A DNA stretch of 64,000 nt from G965215055 sp965215055 (GTDB lineage: Bacteria; Pseudomonadota; Gammaproteobacteria; UBA4575): positions 248,001 to 312,000 of the forward strand of contig OZ244046.1 of assembly GCA_965215055.1 (NCBI GenBank), written 5' to 3'. The notes beneath the pieces were generated by a model. It saw nothing but the letters and a program-made list of their open reading frames with translations, did not search any database and was not told the origin of the DNA. This document shows, in pieces, positions 1 through 8,496 of the stretch; the first letter of the stretch is position 1, and every line of letters starts with the position of its first letter. Made by a program: the position numbers and the translations under genes.

Positions 1-340
1 CAACGACTGCAATGCCCTTGTTTGCGCAATGTATCAGCCTGGGTAAACAGGTTTCCAGGTGGCGGTCACTGAATATTCCGACCTTGACGTAGTCAACGCC
101 AGCCTCGGCAGTTTGCAGTACCTTGTTTGTAACCGTAAAGGGATTGGCGGGAAGGTCGCCCACGGTGGCACTGATGGTACATTTTTCCCACAGTTCATCT
201 ACGCTGCGACGAATCTCCTCCAGTGGCACTGCGCCGAGTGCGCCAAGATCCGGTTCTTTAAGATCAATGATGTCCGCGCCGCTCGCATATGCCAGCGTGG
301 CTTCTTCAAGATTTCGAACACTTGCGAGCATTCCCGTCAT
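1..340 (-). CDS. mfnB: (5-formylfuran-3-yl)methyl phosphate synthase, MfnB family, N-terminal part
   Basis: Reading leftwards from ATG at 340, the frame stays open to the window edge (113 codons seen). The N-terminus has the MfnB/DUF556 pattern: SGADIIDLKEPDLGALG near residues 20-36, then ISATVGDLPANPF and DYVKVGIFS. In archaea MfnB makes the furan precursor of methanofuran from two glyceraldehyde-3-phosphates; the Lys in DLKEP and the Lys in YVKVG correspond to conserved active-site lysines of that family. Its ATG overlaps the upstream gene's TGA (ATGA at 337-340), so it is translationally coupled to the DUF447 gene. The C-terminal half lies outside the window. Family assignment is confident; the role in this bacterium is inferred. 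Confidence 0.85.
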   Translation of the reverse strand, partial: MTGMLASVRNLEEATLAYASGADIIDLKEPDLGALGAVPLEEIRRSVDELWEKCTISATVGDLPANPFTVTNKVLQTAEAGVDYVKVGIFSDRHLETCLPRLIHCANKGIAVV

Positions 341-915
341 GGCTGTTTCCCTTTTTTCGATTGCATAAAAGCGTCTACTTTTGTCATCAGCCAGTCCCAT
401 GCCTCCTGTTCACGCGAACCGGAAGTTTTTTCATAGCCGATGGCCAGGTATTCAATTTCTTTTTGTATCTTTTCCCGGGGCAAAATATGCAGGCGACTGA
501 CAAGAATGGCAAGCTCGATCACTGCAAATTGCGCGCGGTTGTATCCGTGAAATGGCGCGTGCGTGGCCTCGTGCACAATTTTGCAGAAATACTTCGGGCG
601 CAGTTCATCCTCTACCTTGTCAGTGACCTTCAGTTCAGTGTGAGACAGGCAATTTTCAAGCCGTACACCCTTGATAGTATCGGTAGGGCAGGTTGGCCAG
701 TTGAGCCGGTTCGTCAGACATCCTGCGTAAACGCGCACGTCATCAGTGTAATTCAGCGTGGCGGTGCCGGCATACTCGATGTTTTCCAGTGTTGCAGAGG
801 GTTTGAAAGGCATGACGATGAGTTGTTTCCCGTGTTCATGAACGCCCATCGGGGCAACGTGCACGCCCTGGTTTTCCCCAAGTGTCGTGACGATGCATTC
901 CCTTATGAATGGCAT
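337..915 (-). CDS. DUF447 family protein (C1-pathway cluster)
   Basis: 192 aa, with no signal peptide or membrane segment. The N-terminus (MPFIRECIVTTLGENQGVHVAPMG pattern, split here as IRECIVTTLG and VHVAPMG) matches DUF447, a family found in methanogens and in bacteria with tetrahydromethanopterin-linked C1 metabolism; its fold is flavin-reductase-like. Biochemical function is unknown to me. It sits one base after the stop of the dihydropteroate-synthase-like gene and overlaps mfnB by four bases, so the three form one minus-strand operon. The lysine-rich C-terminus (KKGKQP) looks disordered. Context supports a role in making or using methanopterin/methanofuran-type cofactors. Confidence 0.75.
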   Translation of the reverse strand: MPFIRECIVTTLGENQGVHVAPMGVHEHGKQLIVMPFKPSATLENIEYAGTATLNYTDDVRVYAGCLTNRLNWPTCPTDTIKGVRLENCLSHTELKVTDKVEDELRPKYFCKIVHEATHAPFHGYNRAQFAVIELAILVSRLHILPREKIQKEIEYLAIGYEKTSGSREQEAWDWLMTKVDAFMQSKKGKQP

Positions 916-916
916 A

Positions 917-2332
917 CTAGCTCTTGCCGGGTTTGTTTTTACGGCTTTTGCGCGTATGCAGGGTGGTGCCGGCTTTTTTGAACTGGCTCAGGTCTTCAGG
1001 TTCTTTTTTGGTCGCAACCCCCCAACTCAACTCTTCATCCTGTTCATAGCGTTTTCCCAGTTGCCAGGCAATTTGAGCACGCGCGTGTTCAACCCCCAGG
1101 TAAAAGGCGTGACCGCCGTCGTCTTCAACGTTTAATTCCGGGTAGATTTCATAGGGGTCTGTAGAGGTGTGCAATCCTTCCCGGTTATAGGTGTGGATGC
1201 CTTCTTCGTTCACCTGTATGCGAAAGTTGAGGTCCTTGATTTTTTCAGCAATGTCCCTGATTTCTTCCGTGCTGTAAGGAAAGGGCTTGCGTTCGTGCAA
1301 CGCCATTAACCCGTTGTCGTAACCTGTAGGGGGTATATTGTCCGATCTTGAGGCACGCATGATGCGCCGTGCAAGGTCGGCCTCACGCACTGCACAGCGG
1401 CAATGCTCGCTTACTTCCGTAGTCAACAGGTGCCGGATATCAAGCTCGGAGATAATACCGAGTAAAAGTGCATTCGTGCCCGCAGAATCCGCATGCGTTA
1501 ATTCCGTAAGATTGCCAACACCCATCATCATATCGATTCCAGGATAGCGACGGCGCAGGTTTCGATAACGGACAATGGACTCGGTGAAGCCGAAGTGAAT
1601 GGGGTCGAGAATCGAGTCTGCGATGAATTTTCGATCTCTCTTTATCAACTTGTCGATTGTACGGTAGAGCGACCGGGTGTCCGATGGAGTATTTCCAATG
1701 ATTATGGGGACAGAGTCCGTTTCCTCCGTGATCCACAAGGTTTTCTCGTTCAGGCTCAGCAGGTAGTCTGCCCCGGCAACGCCACCTGCGATCAGCTCTT
1801 CGGGCACGTGCGAATCCACACTGACCCTGAAGCCTTCAGCCTTGAGTGCCTGTACGGCTTCTTCGAGGTGGGGGAAGGGGGTATTGGGCAGGCAGCCCAG
1901 GTCAATTACATCAGCCCCGTCCTTTTTATAGAAACGAGCGCGTTCCACGATATCTCGCACCGACACGTTGGGGGCATCAACAATTTCTGCAAAGATATGC
2001 ACGTCATATTGATTCATATCTGTTTTTCCGGATGCCTTACCAAAATATGCGGGTAAATCCTTCAGTTCTTCCGGACCACGCTCAACCGGAACACCAAGTG
2101 ATTCGGAGAGGGCGTCTATATCGCCCCGGCAGCGACCGGGAATTACGATTCTACTCGCCTTTCCCACGTCCGTGAGGCGTTTTTCAATAAGCTGTGTAGT
2201 CATCAGTGCTGCCACGCTCACTCCCAGTTGGCGCACCTCATACGTGAACTCTGTCGGCCGCATGGATTCCAGCACGCGGTACAGGCTTTGCTCGGCAAGC
2301 TTGCCGGTCAGGAAAAGGATATGCTCGGACAT
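917..2332 (-). CDS. Dihydropteroate synthase-like protein (H4MPT-associated)
   Basis: About 471 aa. An N-terminal segment (GKLAEQSLYRVLESM, residues 8-22 or so) is followed by a TIM-barrel-like pterin-binding region with DGADVIDLGCLPNTPFP, VSVDSHVPEEL, ISLNEKT-like LLSLNEKTLW, and MMMGVGNLTELTHADSAG. These parallel the DHPS/methyltransferase pterin-binding fold, but the protein is longer and differs from folate DHPS (FolP). Homologues cluster with methanopterin genes in methylotrophs. A basic tail (TRKSRKNKPGKS) ends the protein. I chose the ATG at 2332 because GAGG lies at good distance from it; ATG 2338 is also possible. First gene of the minus-strand C1 operon. Confidence 0.75.
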   Translation of the reverse strand: MSEHILFLTGKLAEQSLYRVLESMRPTEFTYEVRQLGVSVAALMTTQLIEKRLTDVGKASRIVIPGRCRGDIDALSESLGVPVERGPEELKDLPAYFGKASGKTDMNQYDVHIFAEIVDAPNVSVRDIVERARFYKKDGADVIDLGCLPNTPFPHLEEAVQALKAEGFRVSVDSHVPEELIAGGVAGADYLLSLNEKTLWITEETDSVPIIIGNTPSDTRSLYRTIDKLIKRDRKFIADSILDPIHFGFTESIVRYRNLRRRYPGIDMMMGVGNLTELTHADSAGTNALLLGIISELDIRHLLTTEVSEHCRCAVREADLARRIMRASRSDNIPPTGYDNGLMALHERKPFPYSTEEIRDIAEKIKDLNFRIQVNEEGIHTYNREGLHTSTDPYEIYPELNVEDDGGHAFYLGVEHARAQIAWQLGKRYEQDEELSWGVATKKEPEDLSQFKKAGTTLHTRKSRKNKPGKS

Positions 2333-2438
2333 GGGCATACCCTCATTGATATGCTTTCCTGAAATATAAAGAGAGGCTTTACCACGATGACTGGCTCTCG
2401 GGAGTAGTGTTTTTTGGAATATTTGCGCAATTATATTT

Positions 2439-2444
2439 TATAAT
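2439..2444 (+). promoter_or_regulatory. Candidate -10 box of recJ
   Basis: TATAAT lies only 8 bases before the recJ ATG at 2453. Initiation about 7 bases downstream of it would leave essentially no leader. No good -35 is present at 17 bp spacing. Sequence-only call. Confidence 0.4.
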
Positions 2445-2452
2445 ACACGTCC

Positions 2453-4186
2453 ATGCTCACCACCATTAAGCGGCACCCTGGGAGTACGGCCGGTACGCTG
2501 CTCAGTGATTTTCCACCCGTCCTGCAGCGAGTATACGCGCAACGCGGGATATGTAATGCAGAGGAAGTTGATTACTCACTTTCCAAGGCTGTTTCTTCCG
2601 AGAAATTGCTTAATGCTGATACGGGAGCGAGCCTTATTTATCGCTGCATGCAGAGAGGGCAACGTATCCTGATCGTAGGGGACTACGACGTGGACGGCGC
2701 AACCAGCACGGCACTGTTCATAAGGGCACTGCACGGTTTTGGACATGCCAACGTTCAATACCTTGTACCGAATCGATTCAAGTTTGGTTATGGGTTGACC
2801 CCGGAAATCGTATCGGTCGCCGCAGAGATTGACCCCGCGCTGATTATCACGGTTGACAATGGCATCTCCAGCATTGAAGGCGTTGCCGCCGCGAAGGCCA
2901 GGGGCCTCGACGTTTTAATTACGGACCATCATCTACCCGGTGACGTCCTGCCGCAGGCGGACGCCATCATCAACCCCAATCAGCCGTCTGATAGTTTCCC
3001 GAGTAAAAACCTTGCGGGGGTAGGGGTTGTACTTTACGTACTTTCCGCCTTGCGAGCCTTGCTGTGCAAGGAAGGCTGGTTCAGGGAAAAAGGTATGCAA
3101 GAGCTTAATCTTGCACAGTTTCTGGACATCGTGGCAGTTGGCACCGTGGCAGACGTTGTCAAACTTGATCGCAACAATCGCATCCTGGTTGACCAGGGCT
3201 TGCGCCGCATTCGTGCGGGCAAGTGTTGTGCAGGTGTCCGTGCAATATTGACTACCGCGGGTAAAAGTCTTTGTCAAACAAGTTCCTCGGACCTGGGCTT
3301 TACAGTCGGTCCGCGCCTGAATGCTGCCGGCCGGTTGAAGGATATGTCCGTAGGCATCGAGTGCCTGCTCACCGATGACGAAGAACGAGCTGCTGCGCTT
3401 GCCAGGCAGTTGAGTGAGTTAAACGAGAAACGCAAGTTGATTGAAGGGGAGATGCAAACCCAGGCCCTGGATGCATTACAGTCGATAAAGCTGACCGGTA
3501 CCCAGGCGTGCAAGTGCGGGATTGCCCTGTATGATTCAAAATGGCACCAGGGCGTGACGGGGATTGTTGCCGCGCGTATCAAAAAAAGATTTCATCGGCC
3601 CACGGTCGTATTTGCGAAAATGAATGGAAACGAGATCAAAGGGTCTGCACGCTCCATTGCCGGCTTGCATATACGCGACGCACTGGACTTGATTGCAACC
3701 CGTTATCCAGGTTTGATTACCACTTTTGGCGGGCACGCCATGGCAGCGGGGCTGACCATATCATTGGAGCGATTTGAAGCCTTTGCAGATATATTTGATC
3801 AAACGATTAAAGAATTGGTTTCCCCGGAACAACTGGAAGCCGTCCTGCTATCCGACGGCGAACTGAATGAGCATGAACTGTCGCTTGATACTGCTGAATT
3901 ATTATTTCGTGCCGGGCCGTGGGGGCAAGGGTTTCCGGAACCGATATTCGACGGCGTTTTCAACGTCAACAAGTACCGCGTTGTTGGTGAGCGTCACTTG
4001 AAATTGAACCTGACCCCGGTAGATGGAAAGCAGGAAATTGACGCCATTGCATTTAATATTGACAGGCAAGAGTGGAACCAAAATTTTGACAGGGTGCGCA
4101 TTGCCTACCGGCTTGAGGTAAATGAGTTCAGGGGAGTGCGGTCACCTCAACTCAATGTGCAGCACCTGGTATCTGCAAGGGCTTAA
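2453..4186 (+). CDS. recJ: Single-stranded-DNA-specific exonuclease RecJ
   Basis: 577 aa, the usual RecJ length. It degrades single-stranded DNA 5'-3' in RecF-pathway recombination and mismatch repair. Visible motifs are GDYDVDGATSTAL (motif I), the VDNGIS block, the DHH motif in LITDHHLPGD, then ARSIAGLHIRDAL and FGGHAMAAG of the DHHA1 half; a C-terminal OB-like region follows. ATG 2453 gives a normal N-terminus (LPPxLQRVYAxRG-type block near residue 25). A TATAAT box lies just upstream, so the transcript may be nearly leaderless. prfB follows after 55 bp, a common gammaproteobacterial recJ-prfB-lysS order. Confidence 0.95.
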   Translation: MLTTIKRHPGSTAGTLLSDFPPVLQRVYAQRGICNAEEVDYSLSKAVSSEKLLNADTGASLIYRCMQRGQRILIVGDYDVDGATSTALFIRALHGFGHANVQYLVPNRFKFGYGLTPEIVSVAAEIDPALIITVDNGISSIEGVAAAKARGLDVLITDHHLPGDVLPQADAIINPNQPSDSFPSKNLAGVGVVLYVLSALRALLCKEGWFREKGMQELNLAQFLDIVAVGTVADVVKLDRNNRILVDQGLRRIRAGKCCAGVRAILTTAGKSLCQTSSSDLGFTVGPRLNAAGRLKDMSVGIECLLTDDEERAAALARQLSELNEKRKLIEGEMQTQALDALQSIKLTGTQACKCGIALYDSKWHQGVTGIVAARIKKRFHRPTVVFAKMNGNEIKGSARSIAGLHIRDALDLIATRYPGLITTFGGHAMAAGLTISLERFEAFADIFDQTIKELVSPEQLEAVLLSDGELNEHELSLDTAELLFRAGPWGQGFPEPIFDGVFNVNKYRVVGERHLKLNLTPVDGKQEIDAIAFNIDRQEWNQNFDRVRIAYRLEVNEFRGVRSPQLNVQHLVSARA

Positions 4187-4241
4187 ATTATTTGTGTTTT
4201 TACATTACTATATGCGCGCATTCACTTGATCGGTGTAGAGC

Positions 4242-5337
4242 ATGGAAATCATTTCGTTACAAAACCTGGTTGAGGACTTGCGCACCCGCTGCGCCGGTCT
4301 AAGGGGGTATCTTTGACTACGATGGCAAGCGTAAACGCCTGGATGAAATCAACTGGGAACTGGAGAACCCTGACAACTGGAACCGGCCGGAGCTTGCGCA
4401 AAAACTTGGAAAGGAACGGGTTTCCCTCGAGGCAGCAGTAACGGCCATTGACAACGTCGAAAGCAGTATTGCCGATACCAGCGAGCTTTTGACCCTGGCG
4501 CTGGAAGAGGATGACAAGGATACTCTGCAAGCGATTGAGCAGGATTTGCAACAACTGGAGTCGCGTATTGGTGAGCTTGAGTTCCGCCGCATGTTCTCCG
4601 GTGAAATGGATTCCAGTCACGCGTTTCTGGACGTCCAGTCGGGTTCCGGGGGCACTGAAGCACAGGACTGGGCGGAAATGCTGCTACGCATGTATTTGCG
4701 CTGGGGAGAGCGCAAGGGTTTCAAGACGGACCTGATTGAAGCATCGCCGGGTGAAGTCGCCGGGATTAAAAGCGCGACGGTCAAATTTGAAGGCGATTAC
4801 GCCTTTGGTTGGCTGCGTACCGAAACCGGGGTGCATCGCCTGGTGAGAAAATCACCCTTTGATTCGGGAAATCGAAGGCATACCTCTTTTGCAGCGGTGT
4901 TTGTATCACCTGAAGTTGACGATGATATCGATATCGAAATCAATCCTGCGGATTTGCGTATAGACGTATATCGCGCCAGTGGTGCGGGCGGACAGCACGT
5001 GAACAAGACCGAATCCGCAGTACGCGTTACGCATCTGCCTACAGGTGTCGTAACGCAATGCCAAAATGACCGCTCCCAGCATAAAAATAAGGACATGGCG
5101 ATGAAACAACTCAGGGCAAAGCTCTATGAGATGGAAATTCAAAAACGCCACGACAAGCAGCAGGCGACCGAGGACAGCAAGGCCGACATCGGCTGGGGCA
5201 GCCAGATTCGTTCTTACGTCCTGGACCAGTCCCGCATCAAGGATTTACGCACCTCGGTAGAAACCGGTAATACCCAGGCCGTACTGGACGGCGATCTCGA
5301 CCCGTTTATCGAGGCAAGTCTTAAAAGCGGGCTTTGA
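4242..5337 (+). CDS. prfB: Peptide chain release factor 2 (programmed +1 frameshift)
   Basis: The ATG at 4242 opens a 24-codon first frame ending at TGA 4314-4316. Reading resumes at GAC 4315 in the +1 frame and runs to TGA 5335-5337, giving about 364 aa, the normal RF2 length. RF2 recognises UGA and UAA stop codons. The SPF stop-codon recognition tripeptide is in VRKSPFDSGNRRH, and the catalytic GGQ loop is in RASGAGGQHVNKTESAVR. It sits between recJ and lysS, 4 bp before the latter. The zero-frame part and the main frame must be joined for a correct annotation; a gene call starting at 4489 would be truncated. Confidence 0.97.
4302..4317 (+). promoter_or_regulatory. RF2 autoregulatory frameshift site
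   Basis: The sequence AGG GGG TAT CTT TGA C is the canonical prfB site. It has a Shine-Dalgarno-like AGGGGG, the slippery CTT codon and an in-frame UGA followed by C. Low RF2 favours a +1 slip at CTT, giving autogenous control (established for E. coli prfB). Confidence 0.97.
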
Positions 5338-5341
5338 AAAC

Positions 5342-6826
5342 ATGGCAGATGAAGATCGCATACGGGATGAACACAAGCTGATTGCCCAGCGCCGCGCAAA
5401 GCTGGAAGCATTGCGCAGCCAGGGGAATGCATTTCCGAATCATTTTCGGAGAGACAGTTACGCGCAAGACCTGCAAGAAAAACTTGGTGCAACGTCCAGG
5501 GAAGAACTTGCCGAGCTGGACCAGGCGGTAAGAGTTGCAGGCCGCATTATGACCCGGCGCGGACCGTTTGTCGTACTGCAGGATATGACGGGGCGCATAC
5601 AGGCCTATATCGATCGTAAAAGCTCGGACAAGAAACTCGTCGAAGCAGCAGACACCTGGGACATTGGCGATATTATCGGTGCGGAGGGTGCTGTACGCAA
5701 GTCAAGGAAAGGTGATCTTTACGTAGCAGTAGAAAACGCGGTAATGTTGACCAAGTCCATTCGGCCTTTGCCGGAAAAGTTTCATGGATTGGCGGATACT
5801 GAAAAGCGTTATCGCCAGCGTTACGTTGACCTGATGATGAATGAAAAGTCGCGCGGGGTGTTTGCAACGCGGGTCAGCGTGATTCAATACTTGCGGGACT
5901 TTCTGGCCAGGCGCAGGTACATGGAAGTGGAAACGCCCATGATGCAGGCCATACCCGGGGGGGCTGCGGCACGGCCTTTTATCACGCATCACAATGCGCT
6001 GGACATACCTTTGTACATGCGCGTTGCACCCGAGTTGTACCTGAAGCGACTCGTTGTAGGCGGGATAGAGCGTGTATTTGAAATCAATCGCAATTTTCGC
6101 AACGAGGGGCTATCGACCCGGCATAATCCCGAGTTCACCATGCTGGAGCTTTACCAGGCCTATGCGGATTATAATGACCTGATGGAACTGACCGAAGAGA
6201 TGATGCGCGGGGTTTGCAGCGAGGTGCTGGGAACTACTGCCGTCGAGTATGACGGTGAAACTTATGACTTCGGCAAGCCGTTTACGCGCATGACCTTGAA
6301 GGAGTCCATATTACACGCCAATCCAAAATTAACCGAAGACGACTTGAATAACCTGGACAAGATCAAGGTCATTGCGGAACAGATGGGGATTCAAACCAGG
6401 GAAAGCTACGGCCTGGGCAAGATACAAACTCAAATCTTTGAGAAAACGGTTGAGAAGAACCTTAAAGACCCGACCTTTATCACTGCGTTTCCAACTGAAG
6501 TATCACCGCTGGCGCGCAAGAATGATGAAGACCCTTTCATCACGGATCGCTTTGAATTTTTTGTCGGCGGTCGCGAGATTGCAAATGGTTTTTCAGAGTT
6601 GAACGATCCTGAAGAGCAGGCGGAACGCTTCAAGGAGCAAGTGGCGAGGAAAAATGCCGGTGACGAAGAGGCCATGCACTATGACGAAGACTATATTTGT
6701 GCACTGGAATACGGGCTGCCTCCCACGGCGGGCGAGGGAATCGGCATCGATCGCCTGGTAATGCTCTTGACCGACTCGCATACTATTCGTGACGTGATCC
6801 TGTTTCCCCACATGCGGCCCAATTGA
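5342..6826 (+). CDS. lysS: Lysyl-tRNA synthetase, class II
   Basis: 494 aa cytoplasmic enzyme that charges tRNA-Lys. An N-terminal OB-fold anticodon-binding domain (VRVAGRIMTRRGPFVVLQD split as VAGRIMTRRGPF, about residues 65-150) precedes the class II catalytic core with RYVDLMMN, FRNEGLSTRHNPEFTMLE and GLPPTAGEGIGIDRLVML (motif 3) near the C-terminus. It starts 4 bp after the prfB stop, so it is probably co-transcribed with recJ-prfB. Nothing unusual was seen. Confidence 0.97.
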   Translation: MADEDRIRDEHKLIAQRRAKLEALRSQGNAFPNHFRRDSYAQDLQEKLGATSREELAELDQAVRVAGRIMTRRGPFVVLQDMTGRIQAYIDRKSSDKKLVEAADTWDIGDIIGAEGAVRKSRKGDLYVAVENAVMLTKSIRPLPEKFHGLADTEKRYRQRYVDLMMNEKSRGVFATRVSVIQYLRDFLARRRYMEVETPMMQAIPGGAAARPFITHHNALDIPLYMRVAPELYLKRLVVGGIERVFEINRNFRNEGLSTRHNPEFTMLELYQAYADYNDLMELTEEMMRGVCSEVLGTTAVEYDGETYDFGKPFTRMTLKESILHANPKLTEDDLNNLDKIKVIAEQMGIQTRESYGLGKIQTQIFEKTVEKNLKDPTFITAFPTEVSPLARKNDEDPFITDRFEFFVGGREIANGFSELNDPEEQAERFKEQVARKNAGDEEAMHYDEDYICALEYGLPPTAGEGIGIDRLVMLLTDSHTIRDVILFPHMRPN

Positions 6827-6844
6827 GACTCCCCGGATCATCCA

Positions 6845-7084
6845 GTGCCTTGCGATCACCTCAAAGCGTTAAACCTGGCCAGGGATGGAGACCTGGAAGA
6901 GTCGCATAAACTCGTCCAGCCTTACTCGGATGAATTGTCCTGCCTGATCCACGCATATATACATCGCGTACAGGGAGATTCAGGTAACGCGAGCTACTGG
7001 TACCGACGCGCGGGTGCAAAACAGCCTGGATGCCCGGTAGAGGAAGAATTGGACGGGTTGTTCCAAAAAATACCGACCGGTTAA
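6845..7084 (+). CDS. Small conserved hypothetical protein
   Basis: 79 aa from a GTG start 18 bp after lysS. The sequence shows an amphipathic helical pattern (LARDGDLEESHKLVQPYSD, residues 10-28) and the segment HAYIHRVQGDSGNASYWYRR. I recall similar short proteins of unknown function in beta- and gammaproteobacteria with an HAxLHxxEGDxxNxxYWYRR signature. No signal peptide or metal motif apart from three scattered cysteines. Position at the end of the recJ-prfB-lysS run and convergent with ygfZ suggests it is the last gene of that transcript. Function not known. Confidence 0.6.
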   Translation: MPCDHLKALNLARDGDLEESHKLVQPYSDELSCLIHAYIHRVQGDSGNASYWYRRAGAKQPGCPVEEELDGLFQKIPTG

Positions 7085-7105
7085 TTATCAGCCTGGGGCG
7101 AGCTT

Positions 7106-8164
7106 CTACTCCGGCTTTGTCTCCATTGAATAGGGCAGGGATTGCACTGAAATTTTCGGTCCCGTTACCGATCCCAGGTGCAGGTTTTCATCATCCTTTT
7201 TTTCAGTTCTCAACACTGCCAGTGCCGAAGTTCCACTTGATACTTTTTGAGCAGTGACGATCTTCCCAACAGGTTGGGTTTCATCTTCGGGTGAGAAGAT
7301 ATTTGTGCCCGGTTCGGGTGCATTGGCATCTGCTACGTGTACCCTGTACATGCGCCGGTTGGGCTTGCCAAGGTAATGTGTGCGGGCAACGACTTCCTGT
7401 CCCGGGTAACAACCCTTGCTGAAGTTTACGCCGTCAATCAACTCCAGGTTCACCATCTGCGGAATAAAGGTTTCGCTCGTGCCGGCAATAACTTTTGGAA
7501 TGCCACTGTGAATATCATGCAAATCCCACAAGCCGGAAGTAGCAACGGGTAATCGTGCAGATAATTGCTCCCAAACGGGGATAGCTGCATCGGCACTCGA
7601 TACAAGCAAGATCCTGGTGCTCTCGCTGGGCAGTCGAATCAGTGTAATTCCCTTGTCTTGTATGCAACAGTTTATTTCCTTCGGAACGGCTATACCCAGG
7701 TCGCCAAGTGCAGATTCAGTGTCACTGCCGGCAATGCCGAACAATACCCGTTCATCGGACTCATCGCTTATGTCGACCTTGGCCATGAGCCTGAACATGT
7801 TGAGCTTGTTGATCGTGGCTTCGATAACGTCTCGCGGCAGGACCAGGCAATAGCTGTCATCCTCCTGGTAGATATGGAAGATGGACAGTACTCTGCCTTT
7901 GGGGTTGCAATAGCTGCTGAGTTGCCCAACTGTCGGTGTAACCTGGCCCAGGTCGTTGGTAAATTGACCATGCAAGAAGCTCTGTGCCTCTTCTCCACTG
8001 GCACGAATCACGCCAAGGGGCGAGAGGTCGCATATGCAAGTACGGTCAACTGAATAGGCTGATGGTTCGGAGTTGCCCCACGCAACCACCTGGTCGTTGT
8101 CTATTGTTGCGCCTTGTTTTGCTGCAAATTCAAACCATTTTTGATTCATGGAAGATTTGATCAA
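7106..8164 (-). CDS. ygfZ: tRNA-modifying / Fe-S maintenance protein YgfZ
   Basis: 352 aa GcvT-fold, folate-binding protein. The YgfZ signature KGCYPGQEVVARTHYLGK is present near residue 240, with its conserved Cys in CYPGQE. Known YgfZ supports Fe-S enzymes such as MiaB and needs tetrahydrofolate. The N-terminal LSPLGVIRASGEEAQSFLHG block fits the GcvT fold. The first part of this gene (from 8052 rightwards on the plus strand) is where the large tandem duplication begins; an 18-nt copy of ygfZ sequence survives at 11236, so the duplication started inside this gene. Confidence 0.93.
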   Translation of the reverse strand: MIKSSMNQKWFEFAAKQGATIDNDQVVAWGNSEPSAYSVDRTCICDLSPLGVIRASGEEAQSFLHGQFTNDLGQVTPTVGQLSSYCNPKGRVLSIFHIYQEDDSYCLVLPRDVIEATINKLNMFRLMAKVDISDESDERVLFGIAGSDTESALGDLGIAVPKEINCCIQDKGITLIRLPSESTRILLVSSADAAIPVWEQLSARLPVATSGLWDLHDIHSGIPKVIAGTSETFIPQMVNLELIDGVNFSKGCYPGQEVVARTHYLGKPNRRMYRVHVADANAPEPGTNIFSPEDETQPVGKIVTAQKVSSGTSALAVLRTEKKDDENLHLGSVTGPKISVQSLPYSMETKPE

Positions 8165-8289
8165 GATTTAGCCGGGCTTGTACATATCATGATAATAACA
8201 CTTGGTAATTGGTAGTTGAGGGCTTTCTGACCGGGTAAGGGTCGCTCGTTATATTACGGTTGCTATTTAGTGGAAATCAGCTATTATCG

Positions 8290-8457
8290 CTCCTGCAAAC
8301 TTGGCGCAAAGACCCGAGGTCGGGTCACCTGCTGAATACAATAACCGTTACAGCAAGGTAGATAGACCTATCTTTCCTGCGGGGAATAAGCAGGAACCTC
8401 ATACCTTTGCGTTGAAGTTTGCAATGACCCGGCACCCTTGCGTGCCGATGAATCGTG
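8290..8457 (+). promoter_or_regulatory. Highly structured leader upstream of first subtilase
   Basis: Five successive inverted repeats occur in about 145 bases before the gene: GACCCGAGGTCGGGTC; ACCTGCTG paired with CAGCAAGGT; GATAGACCTATC; CCTGC/GCAGG around a 9-base loop; and CGGCAC/GTGCCG around a 6-base loop. This region has no convincing coding content and is missing from the second copy of the duplication. It could be a structured 5' UTR or regulatory RNA. I cannot match it to a known riboswitch class. Confidence 0.4.
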
Positions 8458-8496
8458 AATTGCAAACGCTACAGTTCTACAAAGGGAGATGCACCG

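Noticed and set aside
289..981. Plus-strand frame of 230 codons across the C1 operon
   Set aside because: Antisense shadow of the DUF447 gene; the minus-strand protein has recognisable family motifs.
8309..8345. c-di-GMP-I (GEMM) riboswitch resemblance
   Set aside because: Has GCAAA and CGCAAAG words, but the required P1b stem between them and the following core are missing.
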